12,120 nt of DNA from JBBRRP01 sp964609655 (GTDB lineage: Bacteria > Myxococcota_A > Polyangia > Polyangiales > Polyangiaceae): NCBI GenBank assembly GCA_964609655.1, contig CAZSUA010000163.1:1-12120 (forward strand). The letters run 5' to 3'. Shown in pieces: positions 1 to 6,550 of this stretch (positions within the stretch are counted from its first letter, which is position 1; each line of letters opens with the position of its first letter). The notes beneath the pieces are model-generated. The model had not been told where the DNA came from. It made no database searches and saw only the letters and a list, made by a program, of their open reading frames with translations. The translations under genes and the position numbers were made by a program.

Positions 1-27
1 CATTCCACCCATTCCACCCATTCCACC
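1..27 (-). repeat. Tandem 9-base repeat encoding the GroEL GGM tail
   Basis: Three exact copies of the 9-mer cattccacc on the plus strand encode Gly-Gly-Met triplets at the GroEL C-terminus. GGM tails are a known feature of GroEL. The array may continue past the window edge. Confidence 0.85.
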
Positions 28-1641
28 CCCACCCCCACCTGGGGCTGGGGCAGCGGAAGCCGCCACAGGCTTATTCGAAATAACACACTCAGTGGTGAGC
101 ATGAGGCCCGCCACGCTTGCGGCATTGCTCAGAGCTAGACGAATAACCTTCACCGGATCGATCACGCCCGACTCAATCAGATCTTCATACTGCCCGGTGC
201 GAGCGTTGAAACCATATGCGCCCTGGCCGTTCCGAACCTTATCGACCACCACCAGGCCTTCTTCGCCGGCGTTGTCAGCGATCTGTTGCAACGGAACAGA
301 GCACGCATCTTTCAGCAAATTCGCTCCGAATCGTTCCTCTTCCGAAAGGCCCGTGAGCTTGTCGATTGCGGCGCACGCGCGGATCAGAGCCACACCGCCG
401 CCTGCGGCATAGCCTTCTTCAACGGCTGCCTGGGTAGCTGCCAGCGCATCTTCGTAGCGCATTTTCTTTTCGCGTAATTCAATGTCGGAGTTTCCGCCCA
501 CCGAGATGACTGCGACGCCACCCGCCAGCTTGGCGAGGCGCTCTTTCAACTTCATCTTGTCGTAATCGCTGTTGGTCGCCTCTGTTTCGAGACCGATCAG
601 GCGGATTCGACCCTGGATTGCTTCTTTAGTCCCTTTTCCGCCCACGATCGTGGTGTTTTCCTTGTCCATCACGATCTTGTCGCAACGCCCGAGATCTTCG
701 AGCTTAAGATCCTCGCCCAACTTGCGACCGTCCCCTTCCATGAACGGGCTGGCGCCAGTCACGGCTGCGATGTCGCGCAGAATTTCCTTGCGACGGTCGC
801 CAAACCCTGGGGCTTTCGTGGCCGCCGCACGGACGACACCGCGCAACTTATTGAGTGTAATGGCGGCGAGTGCTTCACCCTCGATATCTTCCGCGATCAC
901 TAGAACGGCCTTACCTTGCTGCGACGCGAGCTCAAGGAGCGGCACGACGTCTGCGAGCGCCGTGAGCTTCTTTTCGTGGATCAAGATCAAGACATCCTGA
1001 AGCTCGACCGTCAGCTTCTCCTGATCCGTGATCAGATAGGGAGAGATATAACCGCGGTCGAATTTGAGCCCTTCGACGATCTCCATCGTGCTCTCGGTGG
1101 TGCGAGCCTCGTCAATGGTGATGAGCCCATCTTTGCCAACCTTCGCCATGGCTTCGGCGATGTTGTCGCCAATTTCGTCATCCCAATTCGAGCTGACCAG
1201 CGCCACACGTCGCTGTTCTTCCTTGGTATTGGGCACTTTGGCCTGCTTCTTGAGATCCTCGATCACTGCTCCGACGGCGCGATCAATGCCGCGTTTGAGA
1301 GGCATCGGTGCCACACCCGCCTCGAGCAGCTTCACACCTGCGTTGATGATGGCTTGTGCCAAGACGGTTGCGGTGGTCGTGCCGTCGCCGGTTTTGTCGT
1401 TGGTCTTCTCGGCAACTTCCTTCACCAGAGAAGCGCCCAAGTTCTGAAGCTTGCCGCTGAACTCAATGTCCTGAGCTACCGTCACGCCGTCCTTCGTGAT
1501 CACGGGTTGGCCCCAACTCCTCTGTAGCGCGACATTGCGACCGCGTGGCCCGAGCGTCACCTTCACGGCATCAGCCAGGGCATTGACGCCTTCCTGCATG
1601 GTGCGACGGGCAGATCGGCTAAACGTGAGTTCTTTGGTCAT
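1..1641 (-). CDS. groL: 60 kDa chaperonin GroEL (3' end at window edge)
   Basis: ATP-dependent cytoplasmic folding chaperonin that forms a double-ring tetradecamer and normally works with GroES. The frame is open from an ATG at 1641 to base 1, giving 547 codons, about the usual length of GroEL (E. coli has 548). The stop therefore probably lies just outside the window. Visible motifs are TLGPRGRNV, TKDGVTVA, GDGTTTATV (ATP site), the apical segment FDRGYISPY, IAEDIEGEAL, KAPGFGDRR, and RYEDALAATQAAVEEG with the ATPase aspartate. The C-terminus is the typical flexible tail of Gly-Gly-Met repeats. The start is supported by a GGAGAA Shine-Dalgarno-like sequence about 5-6 bases upstream of the ATG. 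No groES lies in the 339 bases upstream, and no CIRCE element was seen. It may therefore be a secondary, solitary groEL copy, as occurs in myxobacteria. The family assignment is certain; the paralogue status is inferred. Confidence 0.97.
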   Translation of the reverse strand, partial: MTKELTFSRSARRTMQEGVNALADAVKVTLGPRGRNVALQRSWGQPVITKDGVTVAQDIEFSGKLQNLGASLVKEVAEKTNDKTGDGTTTATVLAQAIINAGVKLLEAGVAPMPLKRGIDRAVGAVIEDLKKQAKVPNTKEEQRRVALVSSNWDDEIGDNIAEAMAKVGKDGLITIDEARTTESTMEIVEGLKFDRGYISPYLITDQEKLTVELQDVLILIHEKKLTALADVVPLLELASQQGKAVLVIAEDIEGEALAAITLNKLRGVVRAAATKAPGFGDRRKEILRDIAAVTGASPFMEGDGRKLGEDLKLEDLGRCDKIVMDKENTTIVGGKGTKEAIQGRIRLIGLETEATNSDYDKMKLKERLAKLAGGVAVISVGGNSDIELREKKMRYEDALAATQAAVEEGYAAGGGVALIRACAAIDKLTGLSEEERFGANLLKDACSVPLQQIADNAGEEGLVVVDKVRNGQGAYGFNARTGQYEDLIESGVIDPVKVIRLALSNAASVAGLMLTTECVISNKPVAASAAPAPGGGGGGMGGMGGM

Positions 1642-1980
1642 TAAACTTCTCCGAATGGGTGGTAGGACGGTCCTTGGCTTGCCGCGGTCAAAACGTTCCG
1701 CAGCCAGGCTCCGAGTCCAGGAAAGCCGCGCGCAAGTTAAGCCGCCAGCCTCACGAGTCAAGCCCCGACGGACGAACAACCGAGGAATCCCGTTGGGGGC
1801 TCGCCTCTTCAGAGCGAGGCTCCCAAAAAGGCGACCATTCAACTTGCATAAAGCGACAAAGGGAGATAGGTACCCGGCCCCGCTTCGGCGACCCCCTACT
1901 TAAGCGGGCGAGCGCTTGAGGGCTCACGCAGCGGCAAAGTTTGAAAGGTTTGGCAATTGAAACAGGCTTTTTCGAGATCT
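1642..1980. other. Intergenic region between groEL and the tRNA pair, no gene seen
   Basis: These 339 bases separate divergently transcribed groEL (minus) and tRNA-Gln (plus). Short open frames cross it on both strands but none has a recognisable product. It holds the groEL ribosome binding site (about 1647-1652), a possible groEL promoter, and an imperfect hairpin at 1796-1823. That hairpin has CTCGC/GCGAG arms at 1800-1804 and 1814-1818, extended by a G-rich/C-rich outer stem. Two copies of TTGAAA (1941 and 1957) lie just before the tRNA genes, but neither has a convincing -10 partner. The promoter of the tRNAs is presumably in this stretch. Confidence 0.6.
1734..1761 (-). promoter_or_regulatory. 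Possible sigma-70-type promoter for groEL
   Basis: Read on the minus strand there is TTGACT at 1761-1756 (five of six matches to the -35 consensus). A 16-base spacer follows, then TAACTT at 1739-1734 (three of six matches to the -10). It would give a leader of about 85-90 bases before the groEL start. The -10 is weak, and no sigma-32-type or CIRCE sequence was recognised, so this is a tentative call. Confidence 0.3.
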
Positions 1981-2051
1981 TGGGGGATCGTCTAACGGCA
2001 GGACGCAAGATTCTGATTCTTGCTATCTAGGTTCGAATCCTAGTCCCCCAG
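1981..2051 (+). tRNA. tRNA-Gln (anticodon CUG)
   Basis: A full cloverleaf can be drawn. The acceptor stem pairs TGGGGGA (1981-1987) with TCCCCCA (2044-2050), followed by discriminator G at 2051. The anticodon stem CAAGA/TCTTG encloses the loop TTCTGAT, with anticodon CTG at 2013-2015, reading CAG (Gln). The T arm is CTAGG/CCTAG with loop TTCGAAT. The 3' CCA is not encoded (the bases after the discriminator are CAA), so it must be added after transcription. Confidence 0.96.
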
Positions 2052-2063
2052 CAAGTAACCATC

Positions 2064-2138
2064 GGCCCCATCGTCTAGCGGTTAGGACACTGGCCTCTCA
2101 CGCCGGTAACACGAGTTCAAGTCTCGTTGGGGTCACCA
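2064..2138 (+). tRNA. tRNA-Glu (anticodon CUC)
   Basis: The acceptor stem pairs GGCCCCA (2064-2070) with TGGGGTC (2128-2134), including one G-U pair. The anticodon stem CTGGC/GCCGG encloses the loop CTCTCAC, with anticodon CTC at 2097-2099, reading GAG (Glu). The T arm is ACGAG/CTCGT with loop TTCAAGT. Discriminator A is at 2135 and an encoded CCA follows at 2136-2138. It lies 12 bases after tRNA-Gln, so the two are probably transcribed together. Confidence 0.96.
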
Positions 2139-2144
2139 AAGTTT

Positions 2145-2165
2145 CTCGGGGGAACAAGCCCCGAG
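2145..2165. terminator. Hairpin between convergent tRNA-Glu and the hydrolase gene
   Basis: A perfect 7-base inverted repeat, CTCGGGG (2145-2151) and CCCCGAG (2159-2165), encloses a 7-base loop. It sits in the 34-base gap where the plus-strand tRNA transcript meets the minus-strand four-gene operon. That position suits a bidirectional terminator. No run of T follows on either strand, so a classical intrinsic terminator is not shown and the role is inferred from position. Confidence 0.5.
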
Positions 2166-2172
2166 CCTTGGC

Positions 2173-2997
2173 TTAGTATTCGGAAAGCAGATTCCAGGGC
2201 CTGCCCGGAGTCGGTGAACGGTGTTGAGCTAACCACTCCGCGACAACCTTCGCCCACGCCTCTTGCCCTGGCTTTGAGGGGTGGATGCCGTCTTTCTTTC
2301 GGGGCAGATCCGTGACTTGCGCGGTGCTGTCCAGGTATGCGCACGGTGCGCAGTTATCCTGAACCACCGAAAGCAACCCTGAATCCTGCTCCCAAAGCGG
2401 TGGTGCAATCCAAACGCAGGGGCGCCCACGGAGTTGAGCAACCAGTCGCCGAATGGCGGGGGCACGCTGCGCTGGGTTCGTGAGCTCAATTTCGTTGGCT
2501 CCGAGCGTGATGATCACGAGGTCAGGATTGGCGTTTGCGACGAGGCGTTCAATATCGCGAGACGCCCAGGTCGTGATGTAACTGGACGTCTCGTAGTGCA
2601 AGATCCCGCGCACCTGGGACTTAGCGAGCTCGTGATTGAGTGGCGGCCCGAGCGCCCCCGCGAAGGAGTCGCCAAAGTGATAGACGAGCGTGCCGGCCGG
2701 CAAACGAAGCTCGCCGAGTTGCGCAACTGGCCCAAGATCCACGCGGCGCGGTTGCGCCGTCGGAGGCTGCCAACTGTGTGCGGATTCTAACGAACTCAGC
2801 GCAATGCCGCGCTTGAGAACCTCTCGCCCGAGCGCCTTCTCCCGTTCGACAATGGGGAGTCTTGCCTGAGCTGCAATTGGAGAAACGCGAGGAGCCGCGG
2901 GCGGTATGTTTGGCTCCGTCGTCATCGCCCTAGCGCAGCCGAATTGTGCGAAAAGCGCAGCTGCCACTAGGCGAGAAATCAGAGTTGAGGGCAGCAT
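2173..2997 (-). CDS. SGNH/GDSL-family hydrolase, probable lipoprotein
   Basis: Predicted secreted esterase or acyl-hydrolase of the SGNH fold (274 residues); the substrate is unknown. The signature blocks are in order: GDSF at 109-112 (block I, nucleophile Ser111), GANE at 166-169 (block III, Asn168), and DGIH at 236-239 (block V, catalytic Asp236 and His239). The N-terminus has a hydrophobic stretch ending in FGC with Cys21. This is a weak lipobox, so a lipoprotein or a cleaved secretory signal is possible. ATG at 2997 is preferred because it gives a cleaner signal peptide. A TTG at 3009 in the same frame would add four residues (MEFH). The gene overlaps the end of the FGE-like gene by 19 bases and is the last of a four-gene operon, which suggests translational coupling. 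Family members act on O-acyl groups of glycans, lipids or esters; which applies here cannot be told. Confidence 0.85.
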   Translation of the reverse strand: MLPSTLISRLVAAALFAQFGCARAMTTEPNIPPAAPRVSPIAAQARLPIVEREKALGREVLKRGIALSSLESAHSWQPPTAQPRRVDLGPVAQLGELRLPAGTLVYHFGDSFAGALGPPLNHELAKSQVRGILHYETSSYITTWASRDIERLVANANPDLVIITLGANEIELTNPAQRAPAIRRLVAQLRGRPCVWIAPPLWEQDSGLLSVVQDNCAPCAYLDSTAQVTDLPRKKDGIHPSKPGQEAWAKVVAEWLAQHRSPTPGRPWNLLSEY

Positions 2998-4229
2998 GTG
3001 GAATTCCAACCGTTACCGACATCACGGTTCTTGCATCCAGCGCGGCTGCTGACAAGATTTCGCGCGGCGTGCGTGCCGCCAACGTACTCGTAGGCAACCG
3101 GCAAGCCATGCTTATATCGGACGCAGTCCGCATCGAAGGCAGGTGTGCGTTTCCTGGAAATTTCCTCGGTGCTTAGATCAGTGGGTGGCACCGCTTGCGC
3201 ACTGGGCAAGACGCAACCAAAACCCGCTTGCTCGTTGAATCCTGAACGACACTTCGGCTCATTGGCCCGGGCGCAGCGCGCGCCGTTCCAGCTTTTCCCG
3301 TTAGTGCAGTCCACCGCTAACACACCCGCGCGGCATCGACCGGATTCTTGACCGGCTCCGAACGGGCAGGTCTCGTGGGCGATCTCTTGCGCGCAGCGAA
3401 AGCCCAGATGCGATCCCCAATACCCAGGCACATCGCGATTGCGCAAGCGCGTGTGCATCCACTTCTCAAAGCGTCGGCTAAAGCCGCCACCGCGGTAAAC
3501 TCGACTGAAGCCGTACAAAGCCGGCCAAGGATACGGCCCGTACCAGTCCCCTACCCACTCCCAAACATTGCCGCTCATGTCGTGCAGGCCAAACGCGAAC
3601 GCGGGGAATGAGCCCACACTGCACGTGCCCGCATGCTTCCAGCACGCGCGCCCATCCGGGGAACCTTCACCCCAAGGATACGTGAGCGCAGCTGCTCCAC
3701 CGCGCACCGCGTACTCCCATTCTGCCTCGCTCGGGAGCCTGCCTGCTGATGCCTGGCAGAAGGTCGTGGCCTGCTGAAAATCGACGCAATTGATCGGGTG
3801 ATTGTCGCGCCCGGCCCGAGCCTTGCCGTTGCGAACATTGCAGCTCGGCTGGGATGAATGCGGAGGTGCACACTGGCCACGGTCGACACAGCTGAGATAC
3901 GAGGCAACCGTAACTTCGGTCAGATTCAGGCAAAAACCAGCGATTTTTGTCTGAAACTTGGGCTGCTCGTCGTCCGCATACTTTCCGCGTCCCGAACCCA
4001 TCCAGAACGTACCTCCAGGGATTCGAACCATTCCGGCAGGGCACTCCGGTGCCTTCGCACCCACGGCGGGTGCGACAGGACCAGGTTCACTTTTCTGCTT
4101 GGGTTGCGCTGGAGTGGAATGGGGGCTCGGTGCTGCCCGACTGGCCTCGGCACTCGGAGCTGACTGCTGAGAACACGCATTCATGAGCATCAACCAGGCC
4201 GCGCGGCTGCCAATGCTGCGAAACCTCAA
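2979..4229 (-). CDS. FGE-sulfatase (SUMF1)-domain lipoprotein with Cys-rich C-terminus
   Basis: Exported protein of 416 residues. A basic N-region and short hydrophobic stretch end in the lipobox-like LMNAC (Cys19), followed by a Pro/Ala/Ser-rich linker to about 60. The formylglycine-generating-enzyme fold spans about 63-282, with MVRIPGGTFWMGS, LNLTEVTVASY, HPINCVDFQQA, RLPSEAEWEYA, PWGEG, DMSGNVWEWVGDWY, RVYRGGGF and LGFRCA. True FGEs have a Cys pair after the RGGS motif (RGGSxLCxxxYC). Here that segment reads RGGGFSRRFEKW with no Cys, so sulfatase activation is unlikely and a binding or structural role is more probable. A Cys-rich tail follows (about 288-340 and 369-413, ending STCCPQL). 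The TTG start at 4229 overlaps the previous stop as TTGA, has GGGGTGA upstream, and gives a credible signal peptide; the later ATGs at 4190 and 4184 would not. Confidence 0.87.
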   Translation of the reverse strand: MRFRSIGSRAAWLMLMNACSQQSAPSAEASRAAPSPHSTPAQPKQKSEPGPVAPAVGAKAPECPAGMVRIPGGTFWMGSGRGKYADDEQPKFQTKIAGFCLNLTEVTVASYLSCVDRGQCAPPHSSQPSCNVRNGKARAGRDNHPINCVDFQQATTFCQASAGRLPSEAEWEYAVRGGAAALTYPWGEGSPDGRACWKHAGTCSVGSFPAFAFGLHDMSGNVWEWVGDWYGPYPWPALYGFSRVYRGGGFSRRFEKWMHTRLRNRDVPGYWGSHLGFRCAQEIAHETCPFGAGQESGRCRAGVLAVDCTNGKSWNGARCARANEPKCRSGFNEQAGFGCVLPSAQAVPPTDLSTEEISRKRTPAFDADCVRYKHGLPVAYEYVGGTHAARNLVSSRAGCKNRDVGNGWNSTCCPQL

Positions 4230-6550
4230 GGAATCACCCCGGAGCGAGTCGCAAAGCGTGATAGCGATTCACGTTGAGCCGATGTCAGATCGTTCCTTGC
4301 TACCAACTCCGCGTAAAGCGCGCGTGCTCGCGGCATATCTCCCTTCGCGCAAGCGATGAATAGCCGCACACGAAGAGCTTCCTTCCTGGCTCGGGGCAGC
4401 TTGATCTCGCGGCTCAAGGCCTGCTCCAAGTAGGCCGCGGCTTCTTCCGGATAGCCGCGATGATAGAGATTCTTGCCTAGTAAAAACGCTGGCAGCCCGT
4501 CGCTCGGGGCCTGCTCGAACCATTGCCCCAATTGGACGGCGGCGACATCCCACGAGGCGCCCCGTTCTCCCGCCCCGACCAGCAAATTCACCGTCGCTTC
4601 CTGAGCAATCCCAAGCTCTGCCGCAGCCTTAACCTCCAACAGACGCAGACGATCCTCATCCACGAAAGCTCCGGCAATCTCCGCATACAGAGCACGAGCC
4701 TCCCCCAACTTTCCGCCTCGGAGCAAGATATCCGCTCGCGCCTCCTGGGCCGACAGGCGCTCTGCCCAGTGCAAGGCCTGGTCATTGGCAATCTCAGAAT
4801 AACGCTTCAGCGCCAATACTGAATCGCCTCGCCGATCGGCGCACACGCCAAGCCCAAAACGCGCTTGGAGATTTCTGTCGTCGAGCTGCAAGATCCGTGT
4901 GTAGGCTGATTCCGCCTGATTGGCGTCGCCGCCCCCGATCGCCTGGCCTGCGGCACCAAATAATTCGTCGACCACATGCGGGCAGATCCGCCCGAAGATG
5001 CTCGGCTGGTCGAAGCGAACACGCGCGGTCTTCAGCGCTTGCTCACTTACCGTGTGCTGCAAAAGCGAGTGGTGCCACTCCACTTCCAGGCCTCGAAGAT
5101 CGCGTCCAAACACCGCCAGCGGCGTAGCTCCACCGTACCATTCACGGAGCTTCTTGGCGCCAAAACGACCATGCACCCATTCCACGAAGCTGCCAGCCAC
5201 CGTGTAGGCCGCCGTCGCGTTTTGCCCCAAAAAACCCAGTCGGAAAACGCTCTCAAGCGCTGGCAAGAGCCCAAGCTTTTGCATGGCCTGCGCCCATTCT
5301 TGAAGCGTCAACTCATCATCTTCACGAGGCGACGCGGCAACCGCAAAACCCTCAATACGTCCTGGATCCGGCAACCAACCACCGAACGCCCCGGCGACGG
5401 CGAACGGGCCTTGACCGAAGCTGCCGGCAATGACGTGGGCCAGCTCATGACCTAAGACCGGGTGTGGATAGCCTGCCTGTTGGATGTAGATCTCGTGGCG
5501 CCACGGCTTGGCGATGAATGTGTGCGCGGCTCCCATAAGGGCGCCCTTTTCGTCTGCCGAGGCGAACAGGAAGACGGTGATCTGAGCCGGGCCACGCGTT
5601 TCAAAATACCTCTCCACCTGGGCGACGTGGGCGTCACATTCTCTACCCAGCAATTGAGCGGCTTTTTGCTGAACTCCCCTCGAATAAACCACCTCGCAAC
5701 GCCGCGTGCTGAGACTTCTACCTAAGGTCTCGCGAATGCTTGCTGCGGTGCTGAAATGCCCCAGCTCGGGTCCCATGGCCACGAGCAGAGCGCTGGAAGC
5801 TAGAGAGACCAGTGCCAGCGAAAACTGCCAAGCGCGTGATCGCAGCTGAGCGCGCAACCGCCCGTCCTCGCCGCACGTGAGGACTGCGAAGCCGGCAGTG
5901 ATTGAAAGCAAGGTGAGCCCTGTGCCAACGCGATACCACAGCAGAGGCTCCACCGAGCGCAAGACGGTATCGTAGAGCGGGCCCGCGAAATACCCCACAA
6001 ACGGGTCGTACGCAAAAACCATCGGTGAGGTATAGAAACGCCATACGCTGAAAAGCGCGGTCGCAAGGGGACCCAGGAACGCCAAGCCTTTCGCCCAACG
6101 TGGCACCTTTCGGCCACGATCCATGAAGGCCCGATCGAGTATTAGATTAACAATCGCCCCCCAAGCCCCAGCCAACAGAGCGCCGACGCCTGGCCCCAAG
6201 ATGAACCCCGTGAGGCCGGCGACGGGATCACAAATCTGAACCCGTAGGCCGTGCAGCACACTGATCGAGAGTGCCAAGAGTGCGTGGGCCAAGCCCGTTT
6301 TCATTCCAAACGCGAGCCGTCTGAGCGGCAGCGTGCCGACCGGAAACACGGCACTTGCGGTCGCCAGCGCCACCACGCTCGGCACGATGAGCCCGGCCAC
6401 CAGCGAAGCTTCGTAGGATAGCCCGGAAAACAGCGGCAGGAAGCCGAAAGCTGTGAGTGTTAAGGCGCTAACAAGCAGCGCAAGCTGACTCGACCGTTGA
6501 GCTAAAATGCTAACCTTCACTCGCCGACTCGGACGCAATCCTAGCTTCAA
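4226..6550 (-). CDS. Polytopic membrane gluzincin-type metallopeptidase with TPR-like C-terminus
   Basis: Protein of 774 residues in three parts. Residues 1-260 hold about seven hydrophobic helices (near 22-41, 48-70, 82-101, 111-136, 154-171, 205-225, 241-259). Basic loops at 1-20, 77-84, 139-154 and 231-239 place the N-terminus inside and what follows helix 7 in the periplasm. Residues about 285-500 resemble the peptidase MA (gluzincin) clan. HELAH at 368-372 would bind zinc through both His, with Glu369 as catalyst. Glu400 in RIEGFA fits the third ligand, and YTVAGSFVEWVHGRFG at 449-464 is typical of this group. Residues about 535-765 are TPR-like helical repeats. The TTG start overlaps the lon stop as TTGA and has GGGTGA about nine bases upstream. 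Substrate unknown; the fold is well supported by motifs, activity is not shown. Confidence 0.85.
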   Translation of the reverse strand: MKLGLRPSRRVKVSILAQRSSQLALLVSALTLTAFGFLPLFSGLSYEASLVAGLIVPSVVALATASAVFPVGTLPLRRLAFGMKTGLAHALLALSISVLHGLRVQICDPVAGLTGFILGPGVGALLAGAWGAIVNLILDRAFMDRGRKVPRWAKGLAFLGPLATALFSVWRFYTSPMVFAYDPFVGYFAGPLYDTVLRSVEPLLWYRVGTGLTLLSITAGFAVLTCGEDGRLRAQLRSRAWQFSLALVSLASSALLVAMGPELGHFSTAASIRETLGRSLSTRRCEVVYSRGVQQKAAQLLGRECDAHVAQVERYFETRGPAQITVFLFASADEKGALMGAAHTFIAKPWRHEIYIQQAGYPHPVLGHELAHVIAGSFGQGPFAVAGAFGGWLPDPGRIEGFAVAASPREDDELTLQEWAQAMQKLGLLPALESVFRLGFLGQNATAAYTVAGSFVEWVHGRFGAKKLREWYGGATPLAVFGRDLRGLEVEWHHSLLQHTVSEQALKTARVRFDQPSIFGRICPHVVDELFGAAGQAIGGGDANQAESAYTRILQLDDRNLQARFGLGVCADRRGDSVLALKRYSEIANDQALHWAERLSAQEARADILLRGGKLGEARALYAEIAGAFVDEDRLRLLEVKAAAELGIAQEATVNLLVGAGERGASWDVAAVQLGQWFEQAPSDGLPAFLLGKNLYHRGYPEEAAAYLEQALSREIKLPRARKEALRVRLFIACAKGDMPRARALYAELVARNDLTSAQRESLSRFATRSGVIP

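Noticed and set aside
916..1527. 203-codon plus-strand open frame opposite groEL
   Set aside because: It is antisense to a fully conserved groEL reading frame, and its protein has no recognisable motif; it is a shadow produced by the codon usage of groEL.
1930..1980. TTGAAA boxes at 1941 and 1957 as the tRNA promoter -35
   Set aside because: No acceptable -10 hexamer lies 16-18 bases downstream of either, so no promoter was called.
1981..2138. tRNA genes as an integration (att) site for a mobile element
   Set aside because: No integrase, no direct repeat of a tRNA 3' end and no mobile-element genes were seen in the window.
2979..4229. Formylglycine-generating enzyme (sulfatase activator) activity
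   Set aside because: The catalytic Cys pair is missing from the RGG-segment and no sulfatase gene is nearby, so only the fold is claimed.
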